64,000 nucleotides of DNA from Pseudoalteromonas luteoviolacea S2607 (GCF_001625575.1 NZ_AUXV01000045.1:62001-126000); one strand, 5' to 3'; shown: positions 34,850 through 44,943, counted from the stretch's first letter. Notes: generated by a model from the letters alone, not told the origin. Numbers and translations are program-made.

Positions 34850-35091
34850 ATTCCTTTTTTACTGAATAGCGTAACGCGGTCTGAAACGAGTGTGACTGTA
34901 ATATTTTTGCTCTCATCACCCCAAACACAATTCGTATGTAGTGTTTTTTCTTCGCATGAATCAGCCGAGCCTAAAACTTGCTCAAGTTCTGTTTTTTCCA
35001 TCCCAACGGAGATTTTTTCGTAATTTTCTATAGTCACCTTTGAGCAAGCAGTTAAGCTTAGCAACGCTGCAATCGTTAAAAGTTTTTTCAT
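34846..35091 (-). CDS. Small SmpA/OmlA-like lipoprotein (DUF3862 type)
   Basis: This 81-residue protein has a lipobox (SLTACS, Cys16) and a small BamE-like fold (YEKISVGMEKTELEQVLGSADSCEE), which matches DUF3862. The pair C46...C55 could form a disulfide. The KISVGMEKTELEQVLG helix is the hallmark of the SmpA/OmlA superfamily. It lies just downstream of csiV on the same strand (13 bases apart) and may be co-transcribed with mfd-csiV. Its stop overlaps that of the convergent GNAT gene. Confidence 0.8.
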   Translation of the reverse strand: MKKLLTIAALLSLTACSKVTIENYEKISVGMEKTELEQVLGSADSCEEKTLHTNCVWGDESKNITVTLVSDRVTLFSKKGI

Positions 35092-35104
35092 TTTGGTTAT
35101 CCTA

Positions 35105-35950
35105 TTAATGTTTGAATTTCCTAATTTGGAAAATAATGCCCATTTTCGGGTGATCTAAGTAATGAATGTCGCCACTATACACGCGTGTAAACTGTGACAT
35201 TCTAGCGGACTCTAATTCGCCTTCTTCGGTTAAATATCGATAATCAAAGTTACTCGTAACATATAAGTAATGACGAATATGAATTTTTACCGTCCCGTCT
35301 AACTCCCAAAGATCTTCCCCTTGGGTTTTAATTGCACGCTGTGGTGCAGAACTTAGTAAACTGATAAAGCTGTCGCTTTGTCCGTCACTGATATATCTAT
35401 AACTTGCAGGTTGCTCAAACTTCATACCACCGTACACAACAACATTAGGCGCGCGCTTTTTGCTTTGGTCAGGGAATCGCCATCCAGTATGTAAAATAGG
35501 ATTTTTCCCTTGTCGCTCTAGTTTTTTTCTAATTGCGTCAAACCTCAGCTGCTCAGGCGCAAGAAGATACATAGATTGCATATGATCCAGAGGCTCACTT
35601 ACAGGAATAACAGGTAGCTTCTCATAACGCTCAACATAGTTAATGTTGTCATCACAATACCAAGAGCTTTGCTGCCGAGTGAACTTTTCTGTTACAGAGC
35701 GAGGGTCGTAGTTCACATCACCTGATAAACATGCTTGGTGCCCAACGTTATTAAACCCCTTTGTAAGTAAATCAAGACGCTTTTCTCTTGGGATTGGTCC
35801 GGTTTCTATTGAGAAGTCCTCACGAATTTCAGCGCCTTCTTTTTGTGAAAAGGCGATTAACTCTACCTCAAACCAGCGTACTGCCAATGCTGGTGTTGCG
35901 ACCATACCCAACGTACCTAAAAGAATTGCTTTTAGTACAAATTGCTTCAT
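35105..35950 (-). CDS. csiV: CsiV family periplasmic protein
   Basis: This 281-residue exported protein has a signal peptide (MKQFVLKAILLGTLGMVATPALA) and begins its mature part with RWFEVELIAFSQKEG, the typical start of CsiV. In Vibrio cholerae, CsiV is a peptidoglycan-binding protein needed for D-amino-acid tolerance and works with the synthase regulator LpoA. Its start overlaps the mfd stop (ATGA), and next to mfd is its usual place. The C-terminal segment (DGTVKIHIRHYLYVTSNFDY) is the conserved beta part. Confidence 0.85.
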   Translation of the reverse strand: MKQFVLKAILLGTLGMVATPALAVRWFEVELIAFSQKEGAEIREDFSIETGPIPREKRLDLLTKGFNNVGHQACLSGDVNYDPRSVTEKFTRQQSSWYCDDNINYVERYEKLPVIPVSEPLDHMQSMYLLAPEQLRFDAIRKKLERQGKNPILHTGWRFPDQSKKRAPNVVVYGGMKFEQPASYRYISDGQSDSFISLLSSAPQRAIKTQGEDLWELDGTVKIHIRHYLYVTSNFDYRYLTEEGELESARMSQFTRVYSGDIHYLDHPKMGIIFQIRKFKH

Positions 35951-38900
35951 GCAACCGCCTTTTTCTGAAAGTCATCCATCATGGCCTTAACGAGTTTAAG
36001 TCGCTCCTGTCCATTTTTTTCTTCTATATTAAAGCGTAACTTACTTGCGCCTTCCATTCTATATATTGCAGGGTTGCTTTGTATCAAGCCGATAATGAAT
36101 GTTGGGTTAACGCTCGTCGTGTTACTAAACTCAAAGTAACCGCCTTTGGGGTTCGCTTCAATTTTATTAATACCGAGTTGCTGAGCTTTGCACTTTAATA
36201 GCTGAATATTGAATAAGTGTTTGGTCGCGTCAGGTAAAAGGCCAAATCGGTCGATAAGTTCAACCTTTAATTCGTCCAGCTCAGGTTCGGTGTTCATGCT
36301 AGCAATTCGTTTGTACATACTCAGACGAATGTTTACATCGTGAATATAGTCGTCTGGTAGTAATGCTGGTATTTTTAAGTCGACTTCACTTTGTTGTTGC
36401 AGCAAGTTCTCCAAAGTTGGTTCTTTACCATCCTTTAGAGCTTGAACTGCTTGTTCAAGCATCTCCATATACAGAGTGAATCCAACGGTTTGAATTTGAC
36501 CACTTTGATCATCTCCGAGCAGTTCACCTGCCCCCCGTATTTCCAAATCATGGGTTGCCAATGCAAAACCAGCGCCTAGGTCCTCTAATGACTCAATAGC
36601 TTGTAAACGTTTAACGGCATCTTTGGTCAACGCCTGACTATTTCTGGTCAGCAAATATGCATATGCTTGGTGATGGCTTCTTCCTACACGGCCTCGTAAT
36701 TGGTGCAATTGTGCCAAACCTAATTTATCGGCTCTATCCATGATAATGGTATTGGCGGTGGGAATATCTATACCCGTTTCAATGATTGTCGTACAAACAA
36801 GGACGTTATGCTTTTGGTGATAGAAATCACTCATTAAATGTTCTAATTCACGTTCGCGCATTTGGCCATGAGCCACGGCAATACTGGCCTCAGGTACGAG
36901 CGCTGAGATATCTGCTGCGGTTTTTTCGATTGTTTCGACGTTATTGTGTAAGAAGTAAACCTGACCACCACGCTTAATTTCACGCAAAATTGCTTCACGG
37001 ATTAACTCATCGTTGCGCTCACGTACAAATGTTTTAACCGCTAAACGCTTTGCTGGTGGCGTTGCAATGATTGAAAGGTCTCTCATTCCACTCATTGCCA
37101 TGTTAAGCGTACGAGGAATAGGCGTTGCTGTGAGCGTTAGGATATCAACATCCGCTCTGAGCTTTTTGATCTTTTCTTTTTGCCTTACACCGAAGCGGTG
37201 CTCTTCGTCGACAATGAGCAATCCAAGGTCTTTGAATAAAATACTCTCCTGAATAAGCTTGTGTGTGCCTATGACGATATCAATCTTGCCAGACTCAAGC
37301 CCTGCGAGCGTTTCTTTTTGCTCTTTGGTGCTATTAAATCTAGATAAGACACCCACTTCTATAGGCAAATCGGCAAAACGATCTTTGAAATTTTCGTAAT
37401 GTTGCTGAGCAAGTAGGGTGGTTGGAACCAATACCGCTACTTGCTTGTTGTCATTGATTGCGACGAATGCGGCCCTCATGGCGACTTCAGTTTTACCAAA
37501 TCCAACATCACCACAAACAAGTCTATCCATTGCTTGGTTAGTTTGCATATCTCCAATGACTGCTTCTATGGCATTACGTTGATCATCTGTTTCTTCAAAG
37601 GGGAAGCTATCACTGAATTCACGATATGCACTGCCTTCTAGCTTGAACTGGTGACCGGGTTTACTTTGTCTTTTAGCATAAATATCCAATAGCTCTGCCG
37701 CTACGTCTCGCACTTTCTCAGCGGCTTTACGTTTTGCTTTCTCCCAAACGTCCGAGCCAAGTTTATGAAGTGGGGCACTCGCTTCTTCACCGCCAGAGTA
37801 GCGACTAAGCATGTGCAAAGATGAAACCGGCACATACAGCTTTGCATCTCCTGCATACGTGATGGTAACAAACTCAGTGGCAACTCCGGCTGCATCTATC
37901 GTCTGAAGGCCCAAGTAACGACCAACACCATGGTCCAAATGAACAATCGGCTGCCCTTCTTTTAGCTCAGCTAAATTGCGAATGAGGGCATCTTGTCCTT
38001 GTTCATACTTGTGTTTACGGCGACGTCTTTGAGATACCTTAATGCCGAGCAGCTCTTGCTCAGTGATAAGCGACAGAGGCTTCTCGCCGGCAAGAAAAAC
38101 GGAAGATTCTAAAGGGCTGACGATGAGCCCGACATCAGATCTGCCGCTTACAAACTTTTCGAAGCTTTCAAACTCTTTAAGCTTTAATCCAGATGGTTTT
38201 AAAAGGGTTAATAGTGATTCACGTCGCCCATCAGATTCAACACTGAATAAGACTTTTCCTTTGAGCTTTTTCTGGTTTGCTATGTAATCAATAACCGCAT
38301 GATAAGGATCGGCATGTTTATGGTCGACTCTGACATCATCAACCAATTTCGCGTTGAGGTTGGTGTGACCAGCCTTGGTGCCAAGTTTTGCTTCACTTAA
38401 ACGAATGCGAGGGAAATGCGCGAAAGCTTCAAACAAAGATTCTACATTGAGGTATAACTCTTTTGGCGCCAGTAGTGGGCGCAATGGATCGACGCGTCTA
38501 TTTTCATAGCGTTTGCAAACGTCCATCCAGAATTCATTTGCCGCGTGTTCAACATCTCCAAGGTGCATAAACACGGCGTCACTTGGCAAGTAATCGAAAA
38601 TTGTTGCTAATTTATCGTAAAACAGAGGCAAATAATACTCGATACCAGCAGGCCAGTTGCCCCGTGTGACTTGCATATAGATTGAGTCTTGCTCAGAGCT
38701 TGCACCAAACGTTTCTCTATATTTAATTCTAAAACGTTCAATGTCTTCCTCATTCGTAGGAAACTCGTGTGCTGGTAGCAGGTCAATAGCATTTATGGTG
38801 TCGCTTGAGCGCTGTGACTCGATATCAAATAGACGGATGCTATCGAGCTCATCATCAAAAAAGTCTAGCCTGTAAGGTCGCTCGCTGCCCATCGGGTATA

Positions 38901-39420
38901 GGTCGATAATCGACCCTCGTACAGCAAACTCACCATGTTCCATAACCTGTTGCACATGACGGTAGCCAGCTTGTGTTAGCGTGTCTTTTAGCGCTTGTGC
39001 ATCTATAGAGTCACCGGTTTTAAACTGTAAAGCATTGCCATATATGAACTCAGGTGGCGCGGTTCGTAACATAAGTGTGGAGACAGGTACAAGTAACACA
39101 CCTTGTTGTTTTTTTTGAAGCGCATTCAAGCTTGCTAAGCGCTGAGAAATAATATCTTGATGGGGTGAGAAATGATCGTAGGGTAGGGTTTCCCAATCAG
39201 GAAAGACCATCACATTATCATCACCAATCAGATATCCAAGCTCTGTTTCTAGGCGCAGGGCACTGGGCGTATCTGGCGTGACCAAAACCACTAAAGATTG
39301 GTTTTGTTTAACCCCTTCACTGATGGTAATTGCCAAACTGCTACCAAGAAGTTGACCCCAATGGATTTTGTCTTTTTGTGATTTTACCCAAGGTAGCTCA
39401 TTCCACTGCACTAGCGCCAT
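35947..39420 (-). CDS. mfd: Transcription-repair coupling factor
   Basis: This 1157-residue protein (E. coli 1148) removes RNA polymerase stalled at DNA lesions and recruits UvrAB. It has the UvrB-like N-terminal module, the RNA polymerase interaction domain (LDHGVGRYLG region), and the SF2 translocase with Walker A CGDVGFGKTEVAMRAAF, DEEHRFG, TATPIPRTLNMA, TTIIETGIDIP and the QLRGRVGR motif VI, then the C-terminal TRCF domain. The ribosome site is GGAGTTAAT. It is followed by csiV with a 4-base overlap. Confidence 0.98.
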   Translation of the reverse strand: MALVQWNELPWVKSQKDKIHWGQLLGSSLAITISEGVKQNQSLVVLVTPDTPSALRLETELGYLIGDDNVMVFPDWETLPYDHFSPHQDIISQRLASLNALQKKQQGVLLVPVSTLMLRTAPPEFIYGNALQFKTGDSIDAQALKDTLTQAGYRHVQQVMEHGEFAVRGSIIDLYPMGSERPYRLDFFDDELDSIRLFDIESQRSSDTINAIDLLPAHEFPTNEEDIERFRIKYRETFGASSEQDSIYMQVTRGNWPAGIEYYLPLFYDKLATIFDYLPSDAVFMHLGDVEHAANEFWMDVCKRYENRRVDPLRPLLAPKELYLNVESLFEAFAHFPRIRLSEAKLGTKAGHTNLNAKLVDDVRVDHKHADPYHAVIDYIANQKKLKGKVLFSVESDGRRESLLTLLKPSGLKLKEFESFEKFVSGRSDVGLIVSPLESSVFLAGEKPLSLITEQELLGIKVSQRRRRKHKYEQGQDALIRNLAELKEGQPIVHLDHGVGRYLGLQTIDAAGVATEFVTITYAGDAKLYVPVSSLHMLSRYSGGEEASAPLHKLGSDVWEKAKRKAAEKVRDVAAELLDIYAKRQSKPGHQFKLEGSAYREFSDSFPFEETDDQRNAIEAVIGDMQTNQAMDRLVCGDVGFGKTEVAMRAAFVAINDNKQVAVLVPTTLLAQQHYENFKDRFADLPIEVGVLSRFNSTKEQKETLAGLESGKIDIVIGTHKLIQESILFKDLGLLIVDEEHRFGVRQKEKIKKLRADVDILTLTATPIPRTLNMAMSGMRDLSIIATPPAKRLAVKTFVRERNDELIREAILREIKRGGQVYFLHNNVETIEKTAADISALVPEASIAVAHGQMRERELEHLMSDFYHQKHNVLVCTTIIETGIDIPTANTIIMDRADKLGLAQLHQLRGRVGRSHHQAYAYLLTRNSQALTKDAVKRLQAIESLEDLGAGFALATHDLEIRGAGELLGDDQSGQIQTVGFTLYMEMLEQAVQALKDGKEPTLENLLQQQSEVDLKIPALLPDDYIHDVNIRLSMYKRIASMNTEPELDELKVELIDRFGLLPDATKHLFNIQLLKCKAQQLGINKIEANPKGGYFEFSNTTSVNPTFIIGLIQSNPAIYRMEGASKLRFNIEEKNGQERLKLVKAMMDDFQKKAVA

Positions 39421-39437
39421 TATTAACTCCTAACTGC

Positions 39438-40328
39438 TTAATCTCGGTATATTTTACATAGGTCTTGATAATGATCTATACGCCTATCTCTCAAATAGGG
39501 CCAAATACGGCGTACAGATTCACTACGATTTTGGTCTATATCTACGACCAATACTTGTTCATTTTCTTCTGAACCATGAGCTAGTAACTCTCCTTGAGGG
39601 CCGGCAACAAAAGAGTTCCCCCAAAATAAAATCCCGTCACTTTGATTACTTGGATCTGATTCATGTCCAACTCGATTTACGCTTATCACCGGGACGCCAT
39701 TTGATACGGCATGCGCTCTTTGCGCGATCATCCATGCATCTCTTTGGCGAACTTGTTCGTCTTTGTCATCACGTGGATCCCAGCCAATTGCAGTTGGGTA
39801 AATCAATAACTCTGCACCAGCCATTGCCATCAACCTGGCACCTTCAGGGAACCATTGGTCCCAACAAACGAGCACACCAAGTTTACCTACAGAGGTTTGA
39901 ATGGGCTCAAAACCTAAATCTCCAGGAGTAAAGTAAAACTTTTCATAAAAACCAGGGTCATCAGGAATATGCATTTTTCTGTATTTTCCTGCCAGCGTTC
40001 CATCGGACTCGATAACAACAGCGGTATTATGATAAAGACCAGTAGCGCGCTTCTCAAACAAGGACGCAACAATGACAATATTAAGCTGTTTAGCTAACTC
40101 TCCAAGTGCCGTAGTGCTTGGACCTGGGATAGTTTCTGCTAAGTCGAATAGATTGGTGTCCTCAGTTTGACAAAAATATAAGCTGCGGTGTAGTTCCTGT
40201 AGAACAACCAATTTTGCACCTTGCTGAGCAGCTTCTTTTATCCCTGCAATGGACTTTTCAAAGTTTTCTTCTAAATTGTCGCTGTTGCTGTGTTGTATCA
40301 GCGCGACTTTCAAATTATTGTTGCTCAT
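39438..40328 (-). CDS. aguB: N-carbamoylputrescine amidase
   Basis: This 296-residue nitrilase-superfamily enzyme hydrolyses N-carbamoylputrescine to putrescine, ammonia and CO2. The Glu-Lys-Cys triad is present: Glu in VVLQELH, Lys in KYRKMHIPDDPGFYEKFYF and Cys in GVLVCWDQWFPEGAR. It starts with a strong AGGAGTCC site and lies 8 bases after aguA, the enzyme that makes its substrate. Together they form the agmatine route to putrescine. Confidence 0.95.
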   Translation of the reverse strand: MSNNNLKVALIQHSNSDNLEENFEKSIAGIKEAAQQGAKLVVLQELHRSLYFCQTEDTNLFDLAETIPGPSTTALGELAKQLNIVIVASLFEKRATGLYHNTAVVIESDGTLAGKYRKMHIPDDPGFYEKFYFTPGDLGFEPIQTSVGKLGVLVCWDQWFPEGARLMAMAGAELLIYPTAIGWDPRDDKDEQVRQRDAWMIAQRAHAVSNGVPVISVNRVGHESDPSNQSDGILFWGNSFVAGPQGELLAHGSEENEQVLVVDIDQNRSESVRRIWPYLRDRRIDHYQDLCKIYRD

Positions 40329-40336
40329 TTGGACTC

Positions 40337-41374
40337 CTACTTTAAAAAGCCTTGAGGTAATTGCATCGTGATACAGTGTAAACTACCAAACTGGTGAATG
40401 ATTGGTAGGCAGTCTATACCTATCACTGTTCTTTCTGGGTGAGCTTTTTGCAATTGCGTTAGTGCGAGCGCATCTTTTTCATCGCCATAAATTGGCAGCA
40501 ATACCGTATCGTTGATGATTAGGTAATTAGCGTATGTCGCTGGCAACCTGTCACCATCATGGTTGTATTTGGCACTTGGCCAAGGTAAAGGTACAAGCGT
40601 GTATGGTTCGCCAGTTGGTGTAGTAAATGTTTTAAGTTGTGACTCCATTGCTTGCAAGGTTTCATAATGCTCATCTGCTTCGTCGTCACATTGTACATAT
40701 ACCAATGTGTTGTTTGGCGCAAACCTGATCAATGTATCGATATGGCTATCGGTGTCATCACCAGCTAAATACCCGTGGTCCACCCATAAAAAGGATTTTG
40801 CACCTAACTCGACTTTTAACTTTTCTTCTAATTGCGCTTTGTCTAAATGAGGGTTTCTATTTGGGTTGAGTAAACACTCTGAAGTTGTGAGTAACACCGA
40901 ACTTTCATTGATTTCAACGCCTCCGCCCTCAAGTACAATATCGACTTGTTGAACTAAGTTATTAGGTGAAGCTAGTTGTTTGCACAGTGCTGAGTTGATT
41001 TGTGTATCCAGCTCGCTTGCGTATTTATTGCCCCATCCATTAAATACGAAATCTTTGATACAAAGATTCCCTTCGCTATCGGCGGTAGTTAACGGGCCAT
41101 GATCTCTTGCCCAAGTGTCATTGCAAGGCGCATCGACAAACTGAATTTGAGTCATGTCTACACTTGCTTCACTGAGCAACTGAATTACATGGTCTTTTAA
41201 TTCTTGGTTATGCGTAACAATAACGACTTTTTGAACTTGAGAAATGTGTTGGCAAAGGGCCACATAAACTGGTTCTACTTGGTCGAGGATTTCAACCCAG
41301 TCAGTTTCTTTATGCGGCCAAGTGAGCATCACAGCGTCTTGCGGTGACCATTCAGGTAATAATGTAAAACTCAT
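40337..41374 (-). CDS. aguA: Agmatine deiminase
   Basis: This 345-residue member of the guanidino-group-modifying superfamily converts agmatine to N-carbamoylputrescine. It has the WARDHGPL substrate loop, the catalytic His and Asp region (LEGGGVEIN, HIDTLIRFAPN) and the catalytic Cys near the end (FGSLHCITMQLPQ). It is the first gene of the aguAB pair. Length is close to the bacterial enzymes (about 350-370). Confidence 0.95.
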   Translation of the reverse strand: MSFTLLPEWSPQDAVMLTWPHKETDWVEILDQVEPVYVALCQHISQVQKVVIVTHNQELKDHVIQLLSEASVDMTQIQFVDAPCNDTWARDHGPLTTADSEGNLCIKDFVFNGWGNKYASELDTQINSALCKQLASPNNLVQQVDIVLEGGGVEINESSVLLTTSECLLNPNRNPHLDKAQLEEKLKVELGAKSFLWVDHGYLAGDDTDSHIDTLIRFAPNNTLVYVQCDDEADEHYETLQAMESQLKTFTTPTGEPYTLVPLPWPSAKYNHDGDRLPATYANYLIINDTVLLPIYGDEKDALALTQLQKAHPERTVIGIDCLPIIHQFGSLHCITMQLPQGFLK

Positions 41375-41433
41375 GACGATTGTAATTTTTAATTGCTAGG
41401 GGCTAAGTGTATCACTGGTTTGCACAGAGTCAG

Positions 41434-42027
41434 CTATTTTGTGTCAGAATCACTGTCCGATTGGCGCTTTTTTAGCTGCCTTGTTTGTGCATGCAGACTC
41501 GCACGTACTAAAAGCTCTTGATCCGAGTCCCTTATTTGAGTAAATGCGAGTGTGTACTGAATTTGGTTATCTTCTTTTTGATGCGTCTCAATGATTTGGC
41601 TATAGCAAAATATGGCACTTGCTTCATGTTGTAAAAAAATCTTAGTTCGGAAATTTTGGCCAACACTAAATTGCTCATCAGAGGTGACTTTAATTCCACC
41701 ACCGCCGTAGCTGTCGCAATAAGACGTGTCATCTTCCGGCTGCTCATTCGCAAGTATGTGACTCATGATAAGATCAATTTTTCTTGATTGAGCTTGTAAA
41801 TAGGCTGCTAAGTCACTGGCTACATCGCCAAGGTTTCTAAGTGGTCTAAGTGCGTTTAAATCTAGTTCATTTATCTCATTGGCTAGTTTAAACAGGGGGG
41901 GAATAGCAGCTTCGAGTTGCGCCGCATTTTTGGGCACCATGTTCTGCTCGACAGGAAACAAGTTAATTTGGTTTGTTTCGTCAATCTGAAAGTACTGTTC
42001 AAAATTTTCTTTTAATTCTGTTTGCAT
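41434..42027 (-). CDS. PilZ-domain-like protein, possible c-di-GMP receptor
   Basis: This 197-residue cytoplasmic protein has an acidic N-terminal half and a C-terminal beta barrel (GGGGIKVTSDEQFSVGQNFRTKIFL, then FCYSQIIETHQKEDNQIQYTLAFTQI) that looks like a PilZ fold. The usual RxxxR motif is not clear; an Arg-containing segment sits near the end (LLVRASLHAQTRQLKKRQ). PilZ proteins bind cyclic di-GMP, which would fit the nearby chemoreceptor. The assignment comes from the barrel pattern only. Confidence 0.6.
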   Translation of the reverse strand: MQTELKENFEQYFQIDETNQINLFPVEQNMVPKNAAQLEAAIPPLFKLANEINELDLNALRPLRNLGDVASDLAAYLQAQSRKIDLIMSHILANEQPEDDTSYCDSYGGGGIKVTSDEQFSVGQNFRTKIFLQHEASAIFCYSQIIETHQKEDNQIQYTLAFTQIRDSDQELLVRASLHAQTRQLKKRQSDSDSDTK

Positions 42028-42108
42028 TTAGTTGCCAATGTTACAGGGCTAGATGAGCGATTGTTGTATTCTCTCCACTCTAGCCCATTAAATCAAGATG
42101 TTAGAGTT

Positions 42109-43977
42109 TTATACTTTAAATTGCTCCAACATATTTTCTTGTTTTGCGATTTTGTCCACCTGTGACTTCATCGTATGGTCAACAACTTTCGCCTCGTCAA
42201 CGACCGTATTAGAAAGGTTTCTAATTTCGGATGCGTTGTGATCGACCGCTTCAACGACCGTACGTTGCTCTTCTAACATACTCGCGATGTTTACGTTAAG
42301 CTCAACAATATGGTTAATTGATTCCCTAATTGCGTGCAATGCGTCTTTGGTTTCTTCTGCTTTGACCACTGTTTTCTCAACAATTGTTTGGCTTTGCTTC
42401 ATAACACCAACCGCATTTTCGGCGCCTGACTGCAATTGGTCAATCATCGACTTGATTTCTGTTGTTGCTTCTTGCGTCCTTTGTGCAAGGGTCCTCACTT
42501 CATCTGCAACAACGGCAAAGCCACGTCCTGATTCACCTGCTCGTGCAGCTTCTATCGCTGCATTTAGTGCAAGTAAGTTGGTTTGCTCAGCGATGCCATT
42601 AATTACCGAGAGTATCTGTTCTATGCCCGAAGAAGACACTTCGAGCTCATTGACCACATCTACTGCACGTTCTATCTGGGAAGAAAGTTCAGCAATTGAG
42701 GTTGTTGACTGTACGACAATACCTTCGCCATCTGACGCAAGGCCATCTGTTGTTTTAATCGCTTCCGCTGCCTGTTGTGCGGTATTAGCAACTTGTTGCT
42801 CAGTGTTAGACATATTAGCCGTTGCATCAACCAATGAGTTAAGCGATTCCAATTGCCTTTGGATAGCTTGCGTTGCGTGATTAGCTCCAGCTGATGTTTG
42901 CTTGGCATCAGCCAGTACTTCATGACCTAAGGCTTGAATTTCTGCGATGATGTTTTGTAGCCGAGAGGTAAAGAGGTTAAAGTTTTCGGCAAGAGCAGAA
43001 AATTCTGGTTCTTTTGAAGCTTGCAGCCTCACCGTCAAATCTGCATTACCACGTGCAATATTTGACATCGCTGTATTAATTACTTCTAAAGGTCTAAGCA
43101 AAATATTAATAACATAAGAAAGGGCAATAAAACTTGCCACAACGGCAATGATGGTCACTATGGTCGCGTCGTAAGCGAGCGTATCCATTGCCGAAAAGAC
43201 TTTCTGTTTTTCAAGTGCGACGCCAACAAACCAGTCATAACCTTCGACCGCTTTGAACATGACGAGATATTCAACGCCGTTAATTTCAATTTCTTGCGAT
43301 GATTCTCTAATGACGGTGTTTCCTAAAAAGTTTTTAGCCGGTTGTCCATTCATTGACACATTGGGATGAGATATAGTGTCGCCACCAGAGCTAACCATAA
43401 ATGCAAACCCAGCATCAAAAAGATTAAATGAATTAATCATCTCTCCCAGCTTTGCGAGGCTAACATCATAAAAAATAGCGCCGTGGAATCGACCATTCTT
43501 TTTGACGGGCGCACCAATTGATACAACGATTTCTCCGCTAACAGCGTCCGCGTATGGTTCGGTTACAACAAGCTTACCTGCTGCTTTGGCGTCTTTATAC
43601 CAAGGTCTAACTCGAGGATCCCAAGTTGAGCCAGGGTCCCAATTAGGGTCGCTGGCGACATATTTCCCAGAACTTTCTTCTCCATAACCAATAAGTATGA
43701 ACTCAGAAGTCAGTTTAGATTGAGAAATCATTGGATATGCATCTTGCAATGAGTCTACTTGTTCTACGAGCCCCGTAGATAGCGCAGCGAGGTTCATTGA
43801 ACCTTGCATTTGTGCGGTAACAGTATTACTTATCCCTTGAATCACTTCTTCCATACTATTAGTGACTTGTTGTTCTAAATTATCTTTAAGAAGGAAATAC
43901 TGTTTTAGTGAGAGCAAAAACAAAGCAAGCACTAATACACAGGCAGAAACGGCGACTACTTTAAACTTGAACTTCAC
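42109..43977 (-). CDS. Methyl-accepting chemotaxis protein with Cache sensor domain
   Basis: This 622-residue chemoreceptor has a first membrane helix (FKVVAVSACVLVLALFLLSL), a periplasmic double-Cache-like ligand domain to about residue 275 (DPNWDPGSTWDPRVRPWYKDA), a second helix, a HAMP domain (RPLEVINTAMSNIARGNADLTVRLQ) and a cytoplasmic signalling domain. The hairpin tip matches the universal receptor sequence (GIAEQTNLLALNAAIEAARAGE). The WYKDA motif suggests a small-molecule ligand, probably an amino acid. It signals to CheA/CheW encoded elsewhere. Confidence 0.95.
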   Translation of the reverse strand: MKFKFKVVAVSACVLVLALFLLSLKQYFLLKDNLEQQVTNSMEEVIQGISNTVTAQMQGSMNLAALSTGLVEQVDSLQDAYPMISQSKLTSEFILIGYGEESSGKYVASDPNWDPGSTWDPRVRPWYKDAKAAGKLVVTEPYADAVSGEIVVSIGAPVKKNGRFHGAIFYDVSLAKLGEMINSFNLFDAGFAFMVSSGGDTISHPNVSMNGQPAKNFLGNTVIRESSQEIEINGVEYLVMFKAVEGYDWFVGVALEKQKVFSAMDTLAYDATIVTIIAVVASFIALSYVINILLRPLEVINTAMSNIARGNADLTVRLQASKEPEFSALAENFNLFTSRLQNIIAEIQALGHEVLADAKQTSAGANHATQAIQRQLESLNSLVDATANMSNTEQQVANTAQQAAEAIKTTDGLASDGEGIVVQSTTSIAELSSQIERAVDVVNELEVSSSGIEQILSVINGIAEQTNLLALNAAIEAARAGESGRGFAVVADEVRTLAQRTQEATTEIKSMIDQLQSGAENAVGVMKQSQTIVEKTVVKAEETKDALHAIRESINHIVELNVNIASMLEEQRTVVEAVDHNASEIRNLSNTVVDEAKVVDHTMKSQVDKIAKQENMLEQFKV

Positions 43978-44100
43978 TGAACGTCTCCCATGAATGAGCT
44001 TATTATTAAAGGTAAATCATTAGCCAATAGTTGCAATAAATTCCTAGAATTTAAAGTGTTTATTTACAAAATGGATACAAAAATTTTGAAATTAAAGAAA

Positions 44101-44943
44101 TTAGGCCGACTCAAGGTCCGAATAAAGCTCTTCTATTTCATCTTCTGAAAGCCCGATGAAGTCCAGCACTTCGTCACTGATAGCTACCCATTCTTCATCG
44201 GTCGCAAGTGAGCCTGCTGTTTGTCTCATGAAGTTACCATGGCGTGCCAGCTTTAATATTGAGAGTAGTTCTAAGCTTAGAGTATCTAATTCTCCCGAAT
44301 GGAATATTCCACTGGCGTCATGCTGATAATAAATGACGTTAATCATAGGCTTTGGTAGCTTCCATTGTTGAGCAAGCAACGCACTTATTGTGGCATGGCT
44401 AGTGTTATATTTTTCGAATTCAAATGCGCTTGCTTTACTCCACCCTTGTGCATTTGCGCAGTCTAATACCTCTTGATAATCATCAAAATGCACGCACAAC
44501 AGAGGAATGCCAACAGTATGAAAGAGACCTAGCATATAAGCGTGATTTGCAAGGGCTGGCTTGTTTAACTGATTACAAAGGGCTGTACATAGCTGAGCAA
44601 TGTCACTTTGTTCAGTCCAAAAGTTTTCAAGTGATTTTGGGGTTTCGACAGTTGCTTTGACTGCAACGGCTTTGACAAGCGGAATTAATCTTTTTAACCC
44701 CAAAATCATAATTGCTTGTTCCAAGGATTCGATTTCTCTAGCCCGTCTAAATGCCGCTGAGTTAACGACCTGCAATACCGCAGCACTCATTGCGACGTCA
44801 CCTTGCAGTATTTTAGTAATCTTTGATATATCGGGTTCTGCTGATTTTGTTTCTTGAGAGAACTCTACAAGTGCTTCGGGCCTTGGGGGGATAGAAATTG
44901 TTCGTAAGATTTGTTTTTCTTGTGGTGTTAAAGATATGGCCAT
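44101..44943 (-). CDS. HDOD domain protein
   Basis: This roughly 280-residue cytoplasmic protein is a single HDOD domain: SISIPPRPEALVEF, then SKITKILQGDVAMSAAVLQVVNSAAF, MILGLKRLIPLVKAVAV and HAYMLGLFHTVGIPLL. HDOD proteins are linked to signalling and motility in gammaproteobacteria, but no catalytic residues are kept. The ATG at 44943 follows GTGAGCGAAGTA; a GTG at 44955 is a second candidate. It stands upstream of the chemoreceptor gene on the same strand, about 125 bases apart. Confidence 0.87.
   Translation of the reverse strand: MAISLTPQEKQILRTISIPPRPEALVEFSQETKSAEPDISKITKILQGDVAMSAAVLQVVNSAAFRRAREIESLEQAIMILGLKRLIPLVKAVAVKATVETPKSLENFWTEQSDIAQLCTALCNQLNKPALANHAYMLGLFHTVGIPLLCVHFDDYQEVLDCANAQGWSKASAFEFEKYNTSHATISALLAQQWKLPKPMINVIYYQHDASGIFHSGELDTLSLELLSILKLARHGNFMRQTAGSLATDEEWVAISDEVLDFIGLSEDEIEELYSDLESA

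Noticed and set aside
42287..42880. 197-codon plus-strand frame inside the chemoreceptor gene
   Set aside because: It is the antisense shadow of the conserved MCP signalling domain, rich in Ser/Ala as expected.
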